A stretch of 64,000 nt of DNA from positions 1 through 64,000 of the forward strand of contig CAYYFR010000003.1 of NCBI GenBank assembly GCA_964470865.1. Direction: 5' to 3'. Below the pieces are notes generated by a model that worked only from the letters and a program-made list of their open reading frames with translations, was not told the DNA's origin and searched no databases. The translations under genes and the position numbers were made by a program. Source of the stretch: JAEUOS01 sp964470865. Lineage in GTDB: Bacteria; Pseudomonadota; Gammaproteobacteria; Burkholderiales; JAEUOS01. Positions 1 to 7,701 of this stretch are shown here, piece after piece (positions within the stretch are counted from its first letter, which is position 1; each line of letters begins with the position of its first letter).

Positions 1-154
1 GCGCGCGCGCGCGCACTTGCGCCACCGGCACCACTGCTGCGAACGGCTTGCCGCGTTTGGTGATGATGGTGGTCTTGCCACGGCTGGCGCTATCGACCAG
101 CGCCGGAAAAAGTCTGCGCGCTTCTTCAGCGCCGATCGAGTGTTGGTTTGCCAT
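1..154 (-). CDS. Phd/YefM-family antitoxin, N-terminal part (cut by window edge)
   Basis: The minus strand from ATG at 152-154 reads MANQHSIGAEEARRLFPALV, then a stretch ending in KRGKPFAAVVPVAQ. This is the usual start of Phd/YefM antitoxins: an N-terminal region with an EAR..F..LV helix, then an ITKRGKP(F/V)AV(V) strand that forms the DNA-binding dimer. A GGAG ribosome site lies about 5 bases before the ATG. Family members neutralise a partner toxin (YoeB, Doc or PIN type) and repress their own operon. About 51 codons are visible; the toxin-binding C-terminus and any toxin gene lie beyond base 1. The last visible codons run into an alternating GC tract, so the boundary sequence may be low quality. 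Confidence 0.72.
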   Translation of the reverse strand, partial: MANQHSIGAEEARRLFPALVDSASRGKTTIITKRGKPFAAVVPVAQVRARA

Positions 155-166
155 TTTCACTCCAAT

Positions 167-183
167 TACGTACGGACTGTACA
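167..183. promoter_or_regulatory. Putative YefM-type operator upstream of the antitoxin gene
   Basis: Two six-base palindromes sit just upstream of the antitoxin start: ACGTAC/CGTACG at 168-174 and TGTACA at 178-183, so their GTAC cores are nine bases apart. TGTACA is the core recognised by E. coli YefM in its own operator. The position, 14 to 29 bases before the start codon, suits autorepression. The assignment rests on motif and context only. Confidence 0.4.
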
Positions 184-319
184 GCAAAGACGAGACCCTG
201 GTCAAGTGTGAGTCTACGGAACCGTGTGCGGCACGAACATCGCACTTTCACGCGCACGCGGCGGTCGAGATGCGCCTTGAATTCCAGTATTCCGGGCGCT
301 CCGTTTGTGGTGATGCAAT

Positions 320-560
320 CGGGAATTTTCGCAGGCTGTGCTGTTGTCGATCGGTGCCTACGATCCCAATGGCAGCTTCATGTCGGATGCGCACATGAAC
401 CCGAACGAAGCCACCATGGCGTGGCGCGACAGCCGCGACTCATGCGATGGTCCACCATTTCGACACGTTTCAGCTCGGTTTCGAGGACTTTGGCGCGACC
501 AGGATAGCGCTGGCGTCGGCTTGCGCCCACCGCCAACAACAATCAGTGACGAATCTATAG
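320..560 (+). pseudogene. Relic of an MBL-fold metallo-hydrolase (NAPE-PLD/UlaG type), C-terminal part
   Basis: From 320 the frame reads REFSQAVLLSIGAYDP, then FMSDAHMNPNEA. This matches the end of NAPE-PLD/UlaG-like metallo-beta-lactamase-fold hydrolases, which carry IGAY(D/E)PRWFM..(Q/V)HMNPEEA. At about 434-441 the frame shifts; in the new frame 441-560 reads HAMVHHFDTFQLGFEDFG and so on to a TAG at 558-560, matching the family's H..G.H(F/W)GTFQLTDE end. The N-terminal two thirds, including the HxHxDH metal motif, is absent. This is a dead fragment with a frameshift, probably left by rearrangement next to the transposase relic. Confidence 0.6.
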
Positions 561-664
561 AAACTTTTTTGAAATCGATGTCAATCTCGTGACGGCATTT
601 GGACGCCACTGTCTTGACGACAAAATCCGGTAACGTATGCAGATGATTCAAACCCTCATTGCGC

Positions 665-870
665 TCACTGCAGCCGCGCTTTCGCCTTGGGCAGGCGTTC
701 TGTGACATTGCGGATCTTGTGGATCCGGCAGCGCTGGACATGCGCGGCATCGCCGCAGCGCTGCTCGATGGCCGAGCGCAGCGCTTTCGAGCCGTTGATC
801 ACTCACAGGCGAGGAACGTTCAGGTCAACACCGCAGTCGGCCAGGGAACCCAGCAGGTCCTTCGAACAGT
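665..870 (-). pseudogene. Relic of an IS256/Mutator-family transposase
   Basis: On the minus strand a conserved block reads VINGSKALRSAIEQ, then VQRCRIHKIRNVTERLPKAK. This matches the core of IS256-family (Mutator) transposases, normally VIDGSKAL..A...(F/C)G....VQRC..HK.RNV...LP. The aspartate of the (V/I)IDG motif, a catalytic residue of the DDE triad in this family, is Asn here. An in-frame TGA directly precedes VINGSK, and another stop (665-667) ends the fragment after about 30 more codons. Upstream residues KDLLGSLADCGVDLNVP fit the preceding helix. No terminal repeats were seen. This is a decayed internal fragment of an insertion sequence. Confidence 0.65.
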
Positions 871-988
871 GCCGGGAAATAGCGGCTGCGCGAGCATTTG
901 AAAGCGATCGCGCAAGCCGCGCCGGACGCGTGAACACACCGCGATCACCCGCGAAGCTTCCGGTTAACCGATACAATCATGTCCCCAC

Positions 989-1065
989 GCGCCCGTAGCT
1001 CAGATGGATAGAGTACTGCCCTCCGAAGGCAGGGGTCACACGTTCGAATCGTGTCGGGCGCGCCA
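989..1065 (+). tRNA. tRNA-Arg (anticodon CCG)
   Basis: A 77-base cloverleaf with encoded CCA. The acceptor stem GCGCCCG (989-995) pairs with CGGGCGC (1055-1061), followed by discriminator G and CCA. The anticodon stem CTGCC/GGCAG encloses the loop CTCCGAA with anticodon CCG at 1023-1025. The T arm contains GTTCGAATC. A TACAAT hexamer at 972-977 is suitably placed as its -10 element, but no good -35 is visible. It forms the border between the decayed DNA on the left and tex on the right. Confidence 0.97.
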
Positions 1066-1255
1066 GATTTCTCCTTGAACTTGAGCCAAGCCCGCGCCCC
1101 ATGTCTGCTCGACAATTGGCGTCCTGGCTTGAAACCCGGCGTGCAGTTAAAACCCTCGATGCCCGTGCGTCGCGGCGGCTGCCATGGGCAGGCGTACTGC
1201 GACGCGATCCGATCAATATCGGGCGACCACGCCTGATCATCCCGACAATCCTCCG

Positions 1256-3622
1256 ATGACCCTGCCGCCAATTGAACAACGCATCGCCAACGAACTTGCT
1301 GTCCCCGTAGCCAAGGTACAAGCTGCCGTGCGCCTGCTTGACGAAGGTGCCACCGTTCCCTTCATCGCACGCTATCGCAAGGAGGTCACCGGCGAACTCG
1401 ACGATACCCAGCTGCGTACACTCGAAGCGCGCTTGGCCTATTTACGCGAACTTGAAGACCGGCGCGACGCGGTGCTCGCTGCGATTGATGCGCAAGGCAA
1501 GCTCTCACCCGAACTGCGCGCCAGCGTCGAGGCCGCCGAAGACAAGGCGAGGCTTGAAGACCTGTACCTGCCTTTCAAGCAAAAGCGCCGCACCAAGGCC
1601 CAGATCGCGCGCGAAGCCGGGCTCGAGTCGCTGGCCGACGCCTTGCTCTGCGCGCCATCGCTTGATCCGCAATCGGAGGCAGCGGGCTATTTGCGTGCGC
1701 CGTTCAAAACCCCTGACGATATCGACCACCCCGGCGTGCCGGACGCCAAGGCTGCGCTCGATGGCGCGCGCCAGATCCTGATGGAACGCTTCGCCGAAGA
1801 TGCCGATCTGCTGGCAGCGTTGCGGGAATACATGCTGGAGCATGGCGTGGTGCAATCGAAACTGGTCGAAGGCCGGGCCGAGTCCGGCGCCAAGTTCGCC
1901 GATTATTTCGACTACGACGAGCCTCTTGGTCGCGTGCCTTCGCATCGCGCGTTGGCCATGTTTCGCGGTCGCCGCGAAGAAGTGCTGTCGGTGGTCCTGC
2001 GGCTGGACAGCGAAGCAGAACGCCCCGACTGGAGCGCGCCGCACAATCCCTGCGAGCAGCGCATCGCCGCGCGCTTCGCCGTGCGCGACAGCGGTCGGCC
2101 GGCCGACAAGTGGCTGGCCGACTCGGTGCGCTGGGCCTGGCGCGTGAAGATCGCGCTGCACCTGGAAACCGAGCTCATGGGCGCGCTGCGGGAGCGCGCC
2201 GAGGAAGAGGCGATCCGCGTGTTCGCCACCAACCTCAAGGACCTGCTGCTGGCATCACCCGCCGGCCAGCGCCCTACGCTGGGTCTGGATCCGGGCCTGC
2301 GTACCGGCGTCAAGGTGGCGGTGGTTGACGCCACCGGCAAGCTGGCCGCCACCGCCACCATTTACCCGCACGAGCCGCGCCGCGACTGGGCCGGCTCGCT
2401 TGCGCTGCTCACACCACTGGTGCGCGCGCATCGGGTTGAGTTGATCGCCATCGGCAATGGCACGGCTTCGCGTGAAACCGAACGCCTGGTCGCCGATCTG
2501 ATGGCGGCGTTGCCGGAGGCCGGGCTGTCGAAAATCATCGTGTCCGAGGCCGGCGCCTCGGTGTATTCCGCGTCCGAATTCGCCGCGCGCGAGTTTCCGG
2601 AACTCGACGTCAGCTTGCGCGGCGCGGTGTCGATCGCGCGTCGCCTGCAGGACCCCTTGGCCGAATTGGTCAAGATCGATCCCAAGTCGATCGGTGTGGG
2701 CCAATACCAGCACGACGTGAACCAGGCGCGGCTGGCGCGCAGCCTCGACGCGGTGGTGGAGGATTGCGTCAATGGTGTGGGGGTGGATCTCAACACCGCG
2801 TCGGTGCCGCTGTTGACGCGCGTTTCCGGCCTGTCCGCCGGTATCGCCGCCAGTATTGTCAGCTATCGCGATACCCATGGACGCTTCAGCGAGCGCGAGC
2901 AATTGCGCCAGGTGCCGCGGCTGGGCGACAAGGCCTTTGAGCAAGCTGCCGGCTTCCTGCGCATCCCGAACGGCAGCAATCCGCTGGATGCTTCCGGTGT
3001 GCATCCGGAGGCCTATGGCCTGGTGCGCAAGATTCTGACAGAACTCGACCGCGACATGCAGTCGTTGATCGGTGATACCGCGACGCTGCGCAAACTTGCG
3101 CCAGCCAGGTATGCCGACGCACGCTTTGGCGTACCGACGGTGGCCGACGTGCTCAAGGAGCTGGAGAAACCCGGACGTGATCCGCGGCCTCAATTCAAGG
3201 CGGCGAAATTCCAGGAGGGCGTCAACACCCTGGCCGATCTGAAACCCGGCATGTTGCTCGAAGGGGTGGTGACCAATGTCGCCAACTTCGGCGCCTTCGT
3301 CGACATCGGGGTGCACCAGGACGGCCTGGTGCATATCTCGGCCCTGGCCGAGAAGTTCGTGCGCGACCCGCACGAGGTGGTCAAGGCCGGCCAGGTGGTG
3401 CGGGTCCGGGTTCTCGAGGTTGACCTGAAGCGGCAACGGGTGGCGCTCACCATGCGCCTGGCCGAAAAGCCGGCGCCTGCGGCGGCGCGCGATCATGCGC
3501 GGCCCGGCGCGGCGGCAGCCGGTGCACAGCGTGCGCGCCCGCGCGAAATGCCGGCGGCGCCGGCCGCCAATCCGATGGCGGCGGCGCTGGCAAGGGCGCA
3601 GGCCCAGACGCGCGGCAGGTAG
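1256..3622 (+). CDS. tex: Tex-family RNA-binding transcription accessory protein
   Basis: A 788-residue protein, the normal length for Tex. The N-terminal helical region (MTLPPIEQRIANELAVP, then LLDEGATVPFIARYRKEVTG) is the Tex signature. A YqgF/RNase H-like fold around residues 330-430 contains LGLDPGLRTG. Helix-hairpin-helix repeats follow at about 500-560 (NGVGVDLNTASVPLL), and a C-terminal S1 domain lies at about 660-730 (GVVTNVANFGAFVDIG, DGLVHISALA). Tex binds nucleic acid and affects transcription and, in pathogens, toxin expression; its exact activity is debated. The ATG at 1256 aligns with the family start, and a longer in-frame extension to 1184 lacks family residues. The C-terminal 50 residues are Ala/Arg-rich and probably disordered. 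Confidence 0.96.
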   Translation: MTLPPIEQRIANELAVPVAKVQAAVRLLDEGATVPFIARYRKEVTGELDDTQLRTLEARLAYLRELEDRRDAVLAAIDAQGKLSPELRASVEAAEDKARLEDLYLPFKQKRRTKAQIAREAGLESLADALLCAPSLDPQSEAAGYLRAPFKTPDDIDHPGVPDAKAALDGARQILMERFAEDADLLAALREYMLEHGVVQSKLVEGRAESGAKFADYFDYDEPLGRVPSHRALAMFRGRREEVLSVVLRLDSEAERPDWSAPHNPCEQRIAARFAVRDSGRPADKWLADSVRWAWRVKIALHLETELMGALRERAEEEAIRVFATNLKDLLLASPAGQRPTLGLDPGLRTGVKVAVVDATGKLAATATIYPHEPRRDWAGSLALLTPLVRAHRVELIAIGNGTASRETERLVADLMAALPEAGLSKIIVSEAGASVYSASEFAAREFPELDVSLRGAVSIARRLQDPLAELVKIDPKSIGVGQYQHDVNQARLARSLDAVVEDCVNGVGVDLNTASVPLLTRVSGLSAGIAASIVSYRDTHGRFSEREQLRQVPRLGDKAFEQAAGFLRIPNGSNPLDASGVHPEAYGLVRKILTELDRDMQSLIGDTATLRKLAPARYADARFGVPTVADVLKELEKPGRDPRPQFKAAKFQEGVNTLADLKPGMLLEGVVTNVANFGAFVDIGVHQDGLVHISALAEKFVRDPHEVVKAGQVVRVRVLEVDLKRQRVALTMRLAEKPAPAAARDHARPGAAAAGAQRARPREMPAAPAANPMAAALARAQAQTRGR

Positions 3623-3728
3623 GCGCGGGCGCAGGGTGTAGCCGTGGATGACGGCGCGGGAGCATCCGGTCAACGCCAGGCACAATGTTTGCGTTATAGC
3701 TGTGTAGCCGAAATCGCTCAGAAAACCC

Positions 3729-4442
3729 ATGAACACCGGTTCCGCCCATTCCCATCCCCGCCCCCATTCCCATCCCCATTTCGGCCGCCCGCTGTGCCGC
3801 GACGATCTGGTGTCCGGTTCGCTGCGCGCAGCCTTCGTCAATAGCGAGATGGCGGCCATCGCCTGGAGCCAGGCCCGGCTCGATGCGTCCCTTGACTGTG
3901 TGCTGGCGCAACTGCCGCCGGGCGATGTCTGGGTGTTCGGCTACGGATCGCTGATCTGGAACCCCCTGATCACGTTTGCCGAACGCCGCCTGGCGAAGGT
4001 CTATGGCCTGCACCGTTCGTTCTGCCTGTGGTCGCGCATCGGTCGCGGCACGCCGCAACAACCCGGCCTGGTGCTGGGCCTGGATCATGGCGGCTCGTGC
4101 GCCGGGCTGGCTTACCGCATCGAAGCGCAACATGCACGCGAAGAGCTGCGCCTGTTGTGGCGGCGCGAAATGGTGACCGGTGCCTACGTCCCTACCTGGG
4201 TCAAGGCACGCACGCCGCAAGGCGCGGTGCCTGCCATCGCCTTTGTGATCAACCACCGCAGCGTCGCTTATGCCGGCAAGCAGAGCACACCGGCGGCCGC
4301 CCGCTGCATCGCCACCGCGAGCGGCTTGCACGGCCCGTGCACCGAGTATCTGGTGCGCACCCTGCGCGGGCTGCGCGAGCACGGGATCGAAGACCACGCC
4401 CTTTGCGCGGTCGAGCGCGAACTCGCGGCCCTGCCCGCCTGA
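3729..4442 (+). CDS. ChaC-like gamma-glutamylcyclotransferase
   Basis: A 237-residue protein with the ChaC signature VFGYGSLIWNP (about residues 68-78) and the downstream family elements FCLWSRIGRGTPQQPGL and LDHGGSCAGLAYRI. ChaC enzymes release 5-oxoproline from glutathione in the cytosol, so this is a likely glutathione-degrading enzyme. The first 20 residues are His/Pro/Ser-rich (HSHPRPHSHPH), coded by a CCCATTCC-type low-complexity run; LCRDDLVSG just after it is where homologues usually begin. A start at ATG 3849 would remove conserved sequence, so 3729 is kept. It is read with tex and the next gene but has its own 106-base upstream gap. Confidence 0.88.
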   Translation: MNTGSAHSHPRPHSHPHFGRPLCRDDLVSGSLRAAFVNSEMAAIAWSQARLDASLDCVLAQLPPGDVWVFGYGSLIWNPLITFAERRLAKVYGLHRSFCLWSRIGRGTPQQPGLVLGLDHGGSCAGLAYRIEAQHAREELRLLWRREMVTGAYVPTWVKARTPQGAVPAIAFVINHRSVAYAGKQSTPAAARCIATASGLHGPCTEYLVRTLRGLREHGIEDHALCAVERELAALPA

Positions 4443-4548
4443 ACCGCAGGCGCTGCGGCGCTGCGGCGCATGCGGGTGAGCATTTGCGCGACAATCGCGT
4501 TTTTCCGCCTGACCTTTGAGCGCCTGGCCGCGCCTGCCCTGCAACCCC

Positions 4549-5805
4549 ATGAAACTCGCAACCCTCAAGGATGGCTCGCGCGACGGCATGCTGGCCGTGG
4601 TTTCGCGCGACCAGAAGACCGCGCACTTGACCGACGGCATCGCCCCGACCCTGCAACGCGCGCTTGACGACTGGCCCTTCATCGCCCCCCAACTGGAGGA
4701 CCTGGCGTTGCAATTGAACAGCGGGCGCGCGCGCCGCTCGTTTGAATTCGTGCCTGCCAACTGCATGGCGCCCCTGCCGCGCGCGCACCAGTGGATCGAC
4801 GGTTCGGTATATGAGCAGCATGTCGAACTGCTGACCCGTGTCTTCAGCGGCAAGCTGCCGGACAACCTGTGGCGTGAACCGATGATGTACCAGGGGGGCT
4901 CGGACGACTTTCTCGGGCCCTGCGATGCGGCGGTATTCGCCGAGGAGCACTGGGGCATCGATTTCGAACCGGAGCTCGGGGTGATCCTTGGCGATACGCC
5001 GATGCAAGTACGCAGGGACGATGCGCTGGATCAAGTGCGCCTGCTGGTATTGATCAACGACTGGTCGCTGCGCAACCTGATCGCCGCCGAAATCGGCAAG
5101 AGCTTCGGTTTTTTGCAAAGCAAGCCCGCCACCGGGTTCGCACCCCTGGCGGTGACGCCGGACGAGCTCGGCCTGGTCTGGGCCGGCGGGCTCGCGCACC
5201 TGGGCGTCGCGGTGGACTGGAACGGCGTGCGTTTCATGAACGCCAACGCCGGGGTCGGCACCCGCTTTTCGTTCACCGAATTGATCGTCCACGCCGCCAA
5301 GACGCGCAACCTGCGTGCCGGCACCATCATCGGCTCGGGTACGGTTTCCTCCGGCGGCAACGTCGGTTGCGTGGCCGAATTGCGGGCGCGCGAAGCGCTC
5401 GAAGCCGCCGATGACAAGGGGAAACCGGGCCGCGCGCGCACCGAGTTCATGAAGTTCGGCGATCGCGTTCGCATCGAAGCTTTCGACGCTGCCGGTTCTT
5501 CGGTATTCGGCGCGATCGACCAGGAGGTCGTATCGTTGCGCAAACGGCGGGCGCCTGGTGCCGCACACGAACAGCGGCAGTCGGACTTGGCTGCCGCAGA
5601 CGAGGCGCCGGCTGCAGCAAGCGCAACCGAACCTTACGTGCTGCAAGCGACGCCAGCCGAAAACGATGTGGCTGAAGTGTCGCTGGCGGCAGCGGCGACC
5701 GTGGAACCGGCAGCCGACGCGGCCGCCAGCGCCGTAGCGGATGCGCCGCAAGCGCCCGAAGCGCGGGTTCCCGGTCCGGATGCAGCGCCACCGCAATCGG
5801 CTTGA
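4549..5805 (+). CDS. Fumarylacetoacetate hydrolase family protein with Ala-rich tail
   Basis: A 418-residue protein. Residues 1 to about 330 match bacterial FAH-superfamily hydrolases, including EEHWGIDFEPELGVILGD and the metal/substrate region VLINDWSLRNL, SFGFLQSKPATGFAPLA and IGSGTVSSGGN. The family cleaves C-C bonds of acylpyruvates such as fumarylacetoacetate at the end of aromatic degradation; the real substrate cannot be read from sequence. The last 85 residues are a low-complexity Ala/Glu/Pro segment not found in ordinary FAH proteins. The start at 4549 gives the typical MKLATLKDGSRDG beginning. No other tyrosine or homogentisate genes are adjacent. Confidence 0.9.
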   Translation: MKLATLKDGSRDGMLAVVSRDQKTAHLTDGIAPTLQRALDDWPFIAPQLEDLALQLNSGRARRSFEFVPANCMAPLPRAHQWIDGSVYEQHVELLTRVFSGKLPDNLWREPMMYQGGSDDFLGPCDAAVFAEEHWGIDFEPELGVILGDTPMQVRRDDALDQVRLLVLINDWSLRNLIAAEIGKSFGFLQSKPATGFAPLAVTPDELGLVWAGGLAHLGVAVDWNGVRFMNANAGVGTRFSFTELIVHAAKTRNLRAGTIIGSGTVSSGGNVGCVAELRAREALEAADDKGKPGRARTEFMKFGDRVRIEAFDAAGSSVFGAIDQEVVSLRKRRAPGAAHEQRQSDLAAADEAPAAASATEPYVLQATPAENDVAEVSLAAAATVEPAADAAASAVADAPQAPEARVPGPDAAPPQSA

Positions 5806-5922
5806 CCCTATCGGCCGCCGCCGTGCGTTTATGCGGGCATGGATGCCGCATTCGCTCGATATTTCGCCGCTGACGGAAAGCCTGGGCCGATCCGCTTTGG
5901 AGCGTGTGATTGGAGCGGTGGC

Positions 5923-6552
5923 GTGAACTACGATGCCGGCGCCGACAGTCACCTGGCGCATGAAGCGGCCAATCATCAAACGGCGGCTGAGGCGGCCGGC
6001 GATGCCGATAGTGCACTGATGCTGGCTTACGCCGGCGGCGATGGCGGCGCGTTCGATCGTTTGTATGCGCGCCATTCCGGGGGTACCTATCGTTACTTTC
6101 TGCGCAGCCTGCGCAACGAAGCGCTGGCGCACGAGTTGTTCCAGGATTTGTGGATGAACCTGATCCGCGCGCGCGTCACCTACGTGGTCGAGGCCCGTTT
6201 CGCCACCTGGCTCTACCGCATGGCGCATAACCGCTTGATCGACCACTATCGACGTTCCAGCGTGGTGCAACTGGTGGCCCTTGAGACCGATGACGACGCG
6301 CCGGACGAGATCAACGCCGACAGCGCGCCTGGCCCGGAAACCATCGCCGCGTCGCGCCAGGCGGCGCAGCACTTGCTACAGCAGGTCGAAGCGCTGCCGG
6401 CGGCACAGCGCGAAGCGTTCCTGCTGCAGGAGGAAGGCGGCCTGAGCCTGGCCGAGATCGCCGCGGCCACCGGTGCCGGCATCGAGACCGTCAAGAGCCG
6501 ATTGCGTTACGCGATGACGCGCCTGCGCCAGGCGATGAAGGATTTCAGATGA
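5923..6552 (+). CDS. ECF-type RNA polymerase sigma factor
   Basis: A sigma-70 family ECF factor of about 209 residues. Region 2 is visible as YAGGDGGAFDRLYARH and FQDLWMNLIRAR..FATWLYRMAHNRLIDHYRR, and region 4 as LPAAQREAFLLQEEGGLSLAEIA and GIETVKSRLRYAMTRLRQAM, the helix-turn-helix that reads -35 elements. The GTG at 5923 is chosen because GGAG stands seven bases before it; an ATG at 5839 in the same frame would add 28 unconserved residues. Its stop overlaps the next gene by four bases (ATGA), the usual arrangement with an anti-sigma factor. The stimulus is unknown. Confidence 0.9.
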   Translation: MNYDAGADSHLAHEAANHQTAAEAAGDADSALMLAYAGGDGGAFDRLYARHSGGTYRYFLRSLRNEALAHELFQDLWMNLIRARVTYVVEARFATWLYRMAHNRLIDHYRRSSVVQLVALETDDDAPDEINADSAPGPETIAASRQAAQHLLQQVEALPAAQREAFLLQEEGGLSLAEIAAATGAGIETVKSRLRYAMTRLRQAMKDFR

Positions 6553-7678
6553 GCGAAGAACGCGATCGCGAGTTGTCGCGGCACTACCGGGCGGCGTCTG
6601 CCGAAATGCCGCCACCGGCGCTTGGGCGCGCGATCCGTGCCGCAGCCGCACAAGCCGTAGCCGCGCCGCCAGGGCGTTGGCAACGCAAATGGGGTTTGCC
6701 ATTGGCCATGGCCGCCAGTGTCGTGCTGGGCTTGGGCATGGTGTTGCGGGCGGCACTGGAGCGCCCTGACCTGCAGCCGCCGCCTGTATCCGCAACCGCG
6801 ACGGCGCCCTATCCACCTGCGGCGGAGGTACGCGGTTCCGGATCGGTGGCGATGCCGTCTGCCATGCCGACGCCGGAGCCTGCGGTCCGGTCCCGGGCGG
6901 CGCCCGCGGCTGCTGCGGCGCCCGCCGCTGCTGCGGCGCCNNNNNNNNNNNNNNNNNNNNNNNNNNNNNNNNNNNNNNNNNNNNNNNNNNNNNNNNNNNN
7001 NNNNNNNNNNNNNNNNNNNNNNNNNNNNNNNNNNNNNNNNTCCGGTCCCGGGCGGCGCCCGCGGCTGCTGCGGCGCCCGCCGCTGCTGCGGCGCCCGCGG
7101 CTGCTGCGGCGCCAGCAGTCGCGGCTCCAGCGCCCGAGCGGCAGTCGCCACAGCAAGCGGTGAGTGCCGAAATGCAACGTTCGCCTGCGCCGACAGACCA
7201 GGCCTCAATCCCTGAGTCCAAGCCGCAAGGCAGTGCGGATTCGGTGGCCGCGCCGGCTGCATCCGCGCGCGACCGGGCGCGCGCCGAGCTTTCGCTACGC
7301 GTGCCGCCGCTTGCCACTGCGCCAGCGGCGCCTGCGCCCGAAAGCGCACGCCCTCAATCCCGGCCCCTGGCCGAATCGGCCCAGGGTCAGGCTGCCGGGA
7401 CGACAGCGAACGCAGCCATGCAAGAGCAGCGTGCCGCGCCGCCGATGGCGCCGGCCGCACGCGCCAAGGCGCTCGGTGCCGGTGCGGCGCAGTCGGCCGA
7501 TTCCAATGAGCTGGGCATCGCGGCCGAGGCCGAACTGCCCGCGGAGGAGTGGTTGCGGCGCATCGTGGCATTGCGCCTGGCGGCGCGCCACGTCGAGGCC
7601 GATGCCAGTCTGGCGCGCTTTGTCCGGCGCTATCCGGACTACCGGGTTCCACAGCAGGCGCGCCCACCAAAGCCCTGA
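6549..7678 (+). CDS. Probable single-pass membrane anti-sigma factor, interrupted by assembly gap
   Basis: It starts with an ATGA overlap on the ECF sigma gene. The N-terminal 45 residues are charged (MSEERDRELSRHYRAASAEM) and precede one membrane span (LPLAMAASVVLGLGMVLRAAL, about residues 50-70), then a long Ala/Pro-rich periplasmic region. No zinc HxxxCxxC motif is seen. Bases 6941-7040 are N. The flanks share an identical 55-base segment; collapsing it restores one frame of 324 residues. After the gap the frame reads APERQSPQQAVSAEMQ to a conserved-looking end, EEWLRRIVALRLAARHVEAD and VRRYPDYRVP. The anti-sigma role is inferred from order, topology and coupling. Confidence 0.72.
6886..7112 (+). 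repeat. 18-base alanine-coding tandem repeat around an assembly gap
   Basis: Units close to GCGGCTGCTGCGGCGCCC (18 bases, coding Ala-Ala-Ala-Ala-Ala-Pro) occur at least twice before the N run and three times after it, with third-base variants. The segments 6886-6940 and 7041-7095 are identical over all 55 bases, so the copy number here is unresolved. The repeat lies inside the putative anti-sigma gene and would lengthen its Ala/Pro linker in 6-residue steps. Confidence 0.85.
6941..7040. other. Assembly gap (100 N), true size unknown
   Basis: Exactly 100 N between identical 55-base flanks. The placeholder length does not keep the reading frame (the frame is offset by two bases across it), whereas joining the flanks by their overlap does. 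The real gap may therefore be zero or negative, or a whole number of 18-base repeat units. Confidence 0.95.
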
Positions 7679-7701
7679 CGACTCGGGCTGGGTGGGACCT
7701 T

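Noticed and set aside
1..16. Alternating GC run that might form Z-DNA
   Set aside because: Only about 14 bases at the contig edge; more likely an end artefact or simple codon repetition in the antitoxin frame.
3729..3790. His-rich start of the ChaC-like protein as a metal-binding domain
   Set aside because: It is short, coded by a low-complexity CCCATTCC-type run, and the conserved domain begins after it; the start codon is itself uncertain.
7056..7112. CRISPR-like repeat array at the 18-base repeats
   Set aside because: The units are contiguous without spacers and encode an Ala/Pro linker in frame; no cas genes are present in the window.
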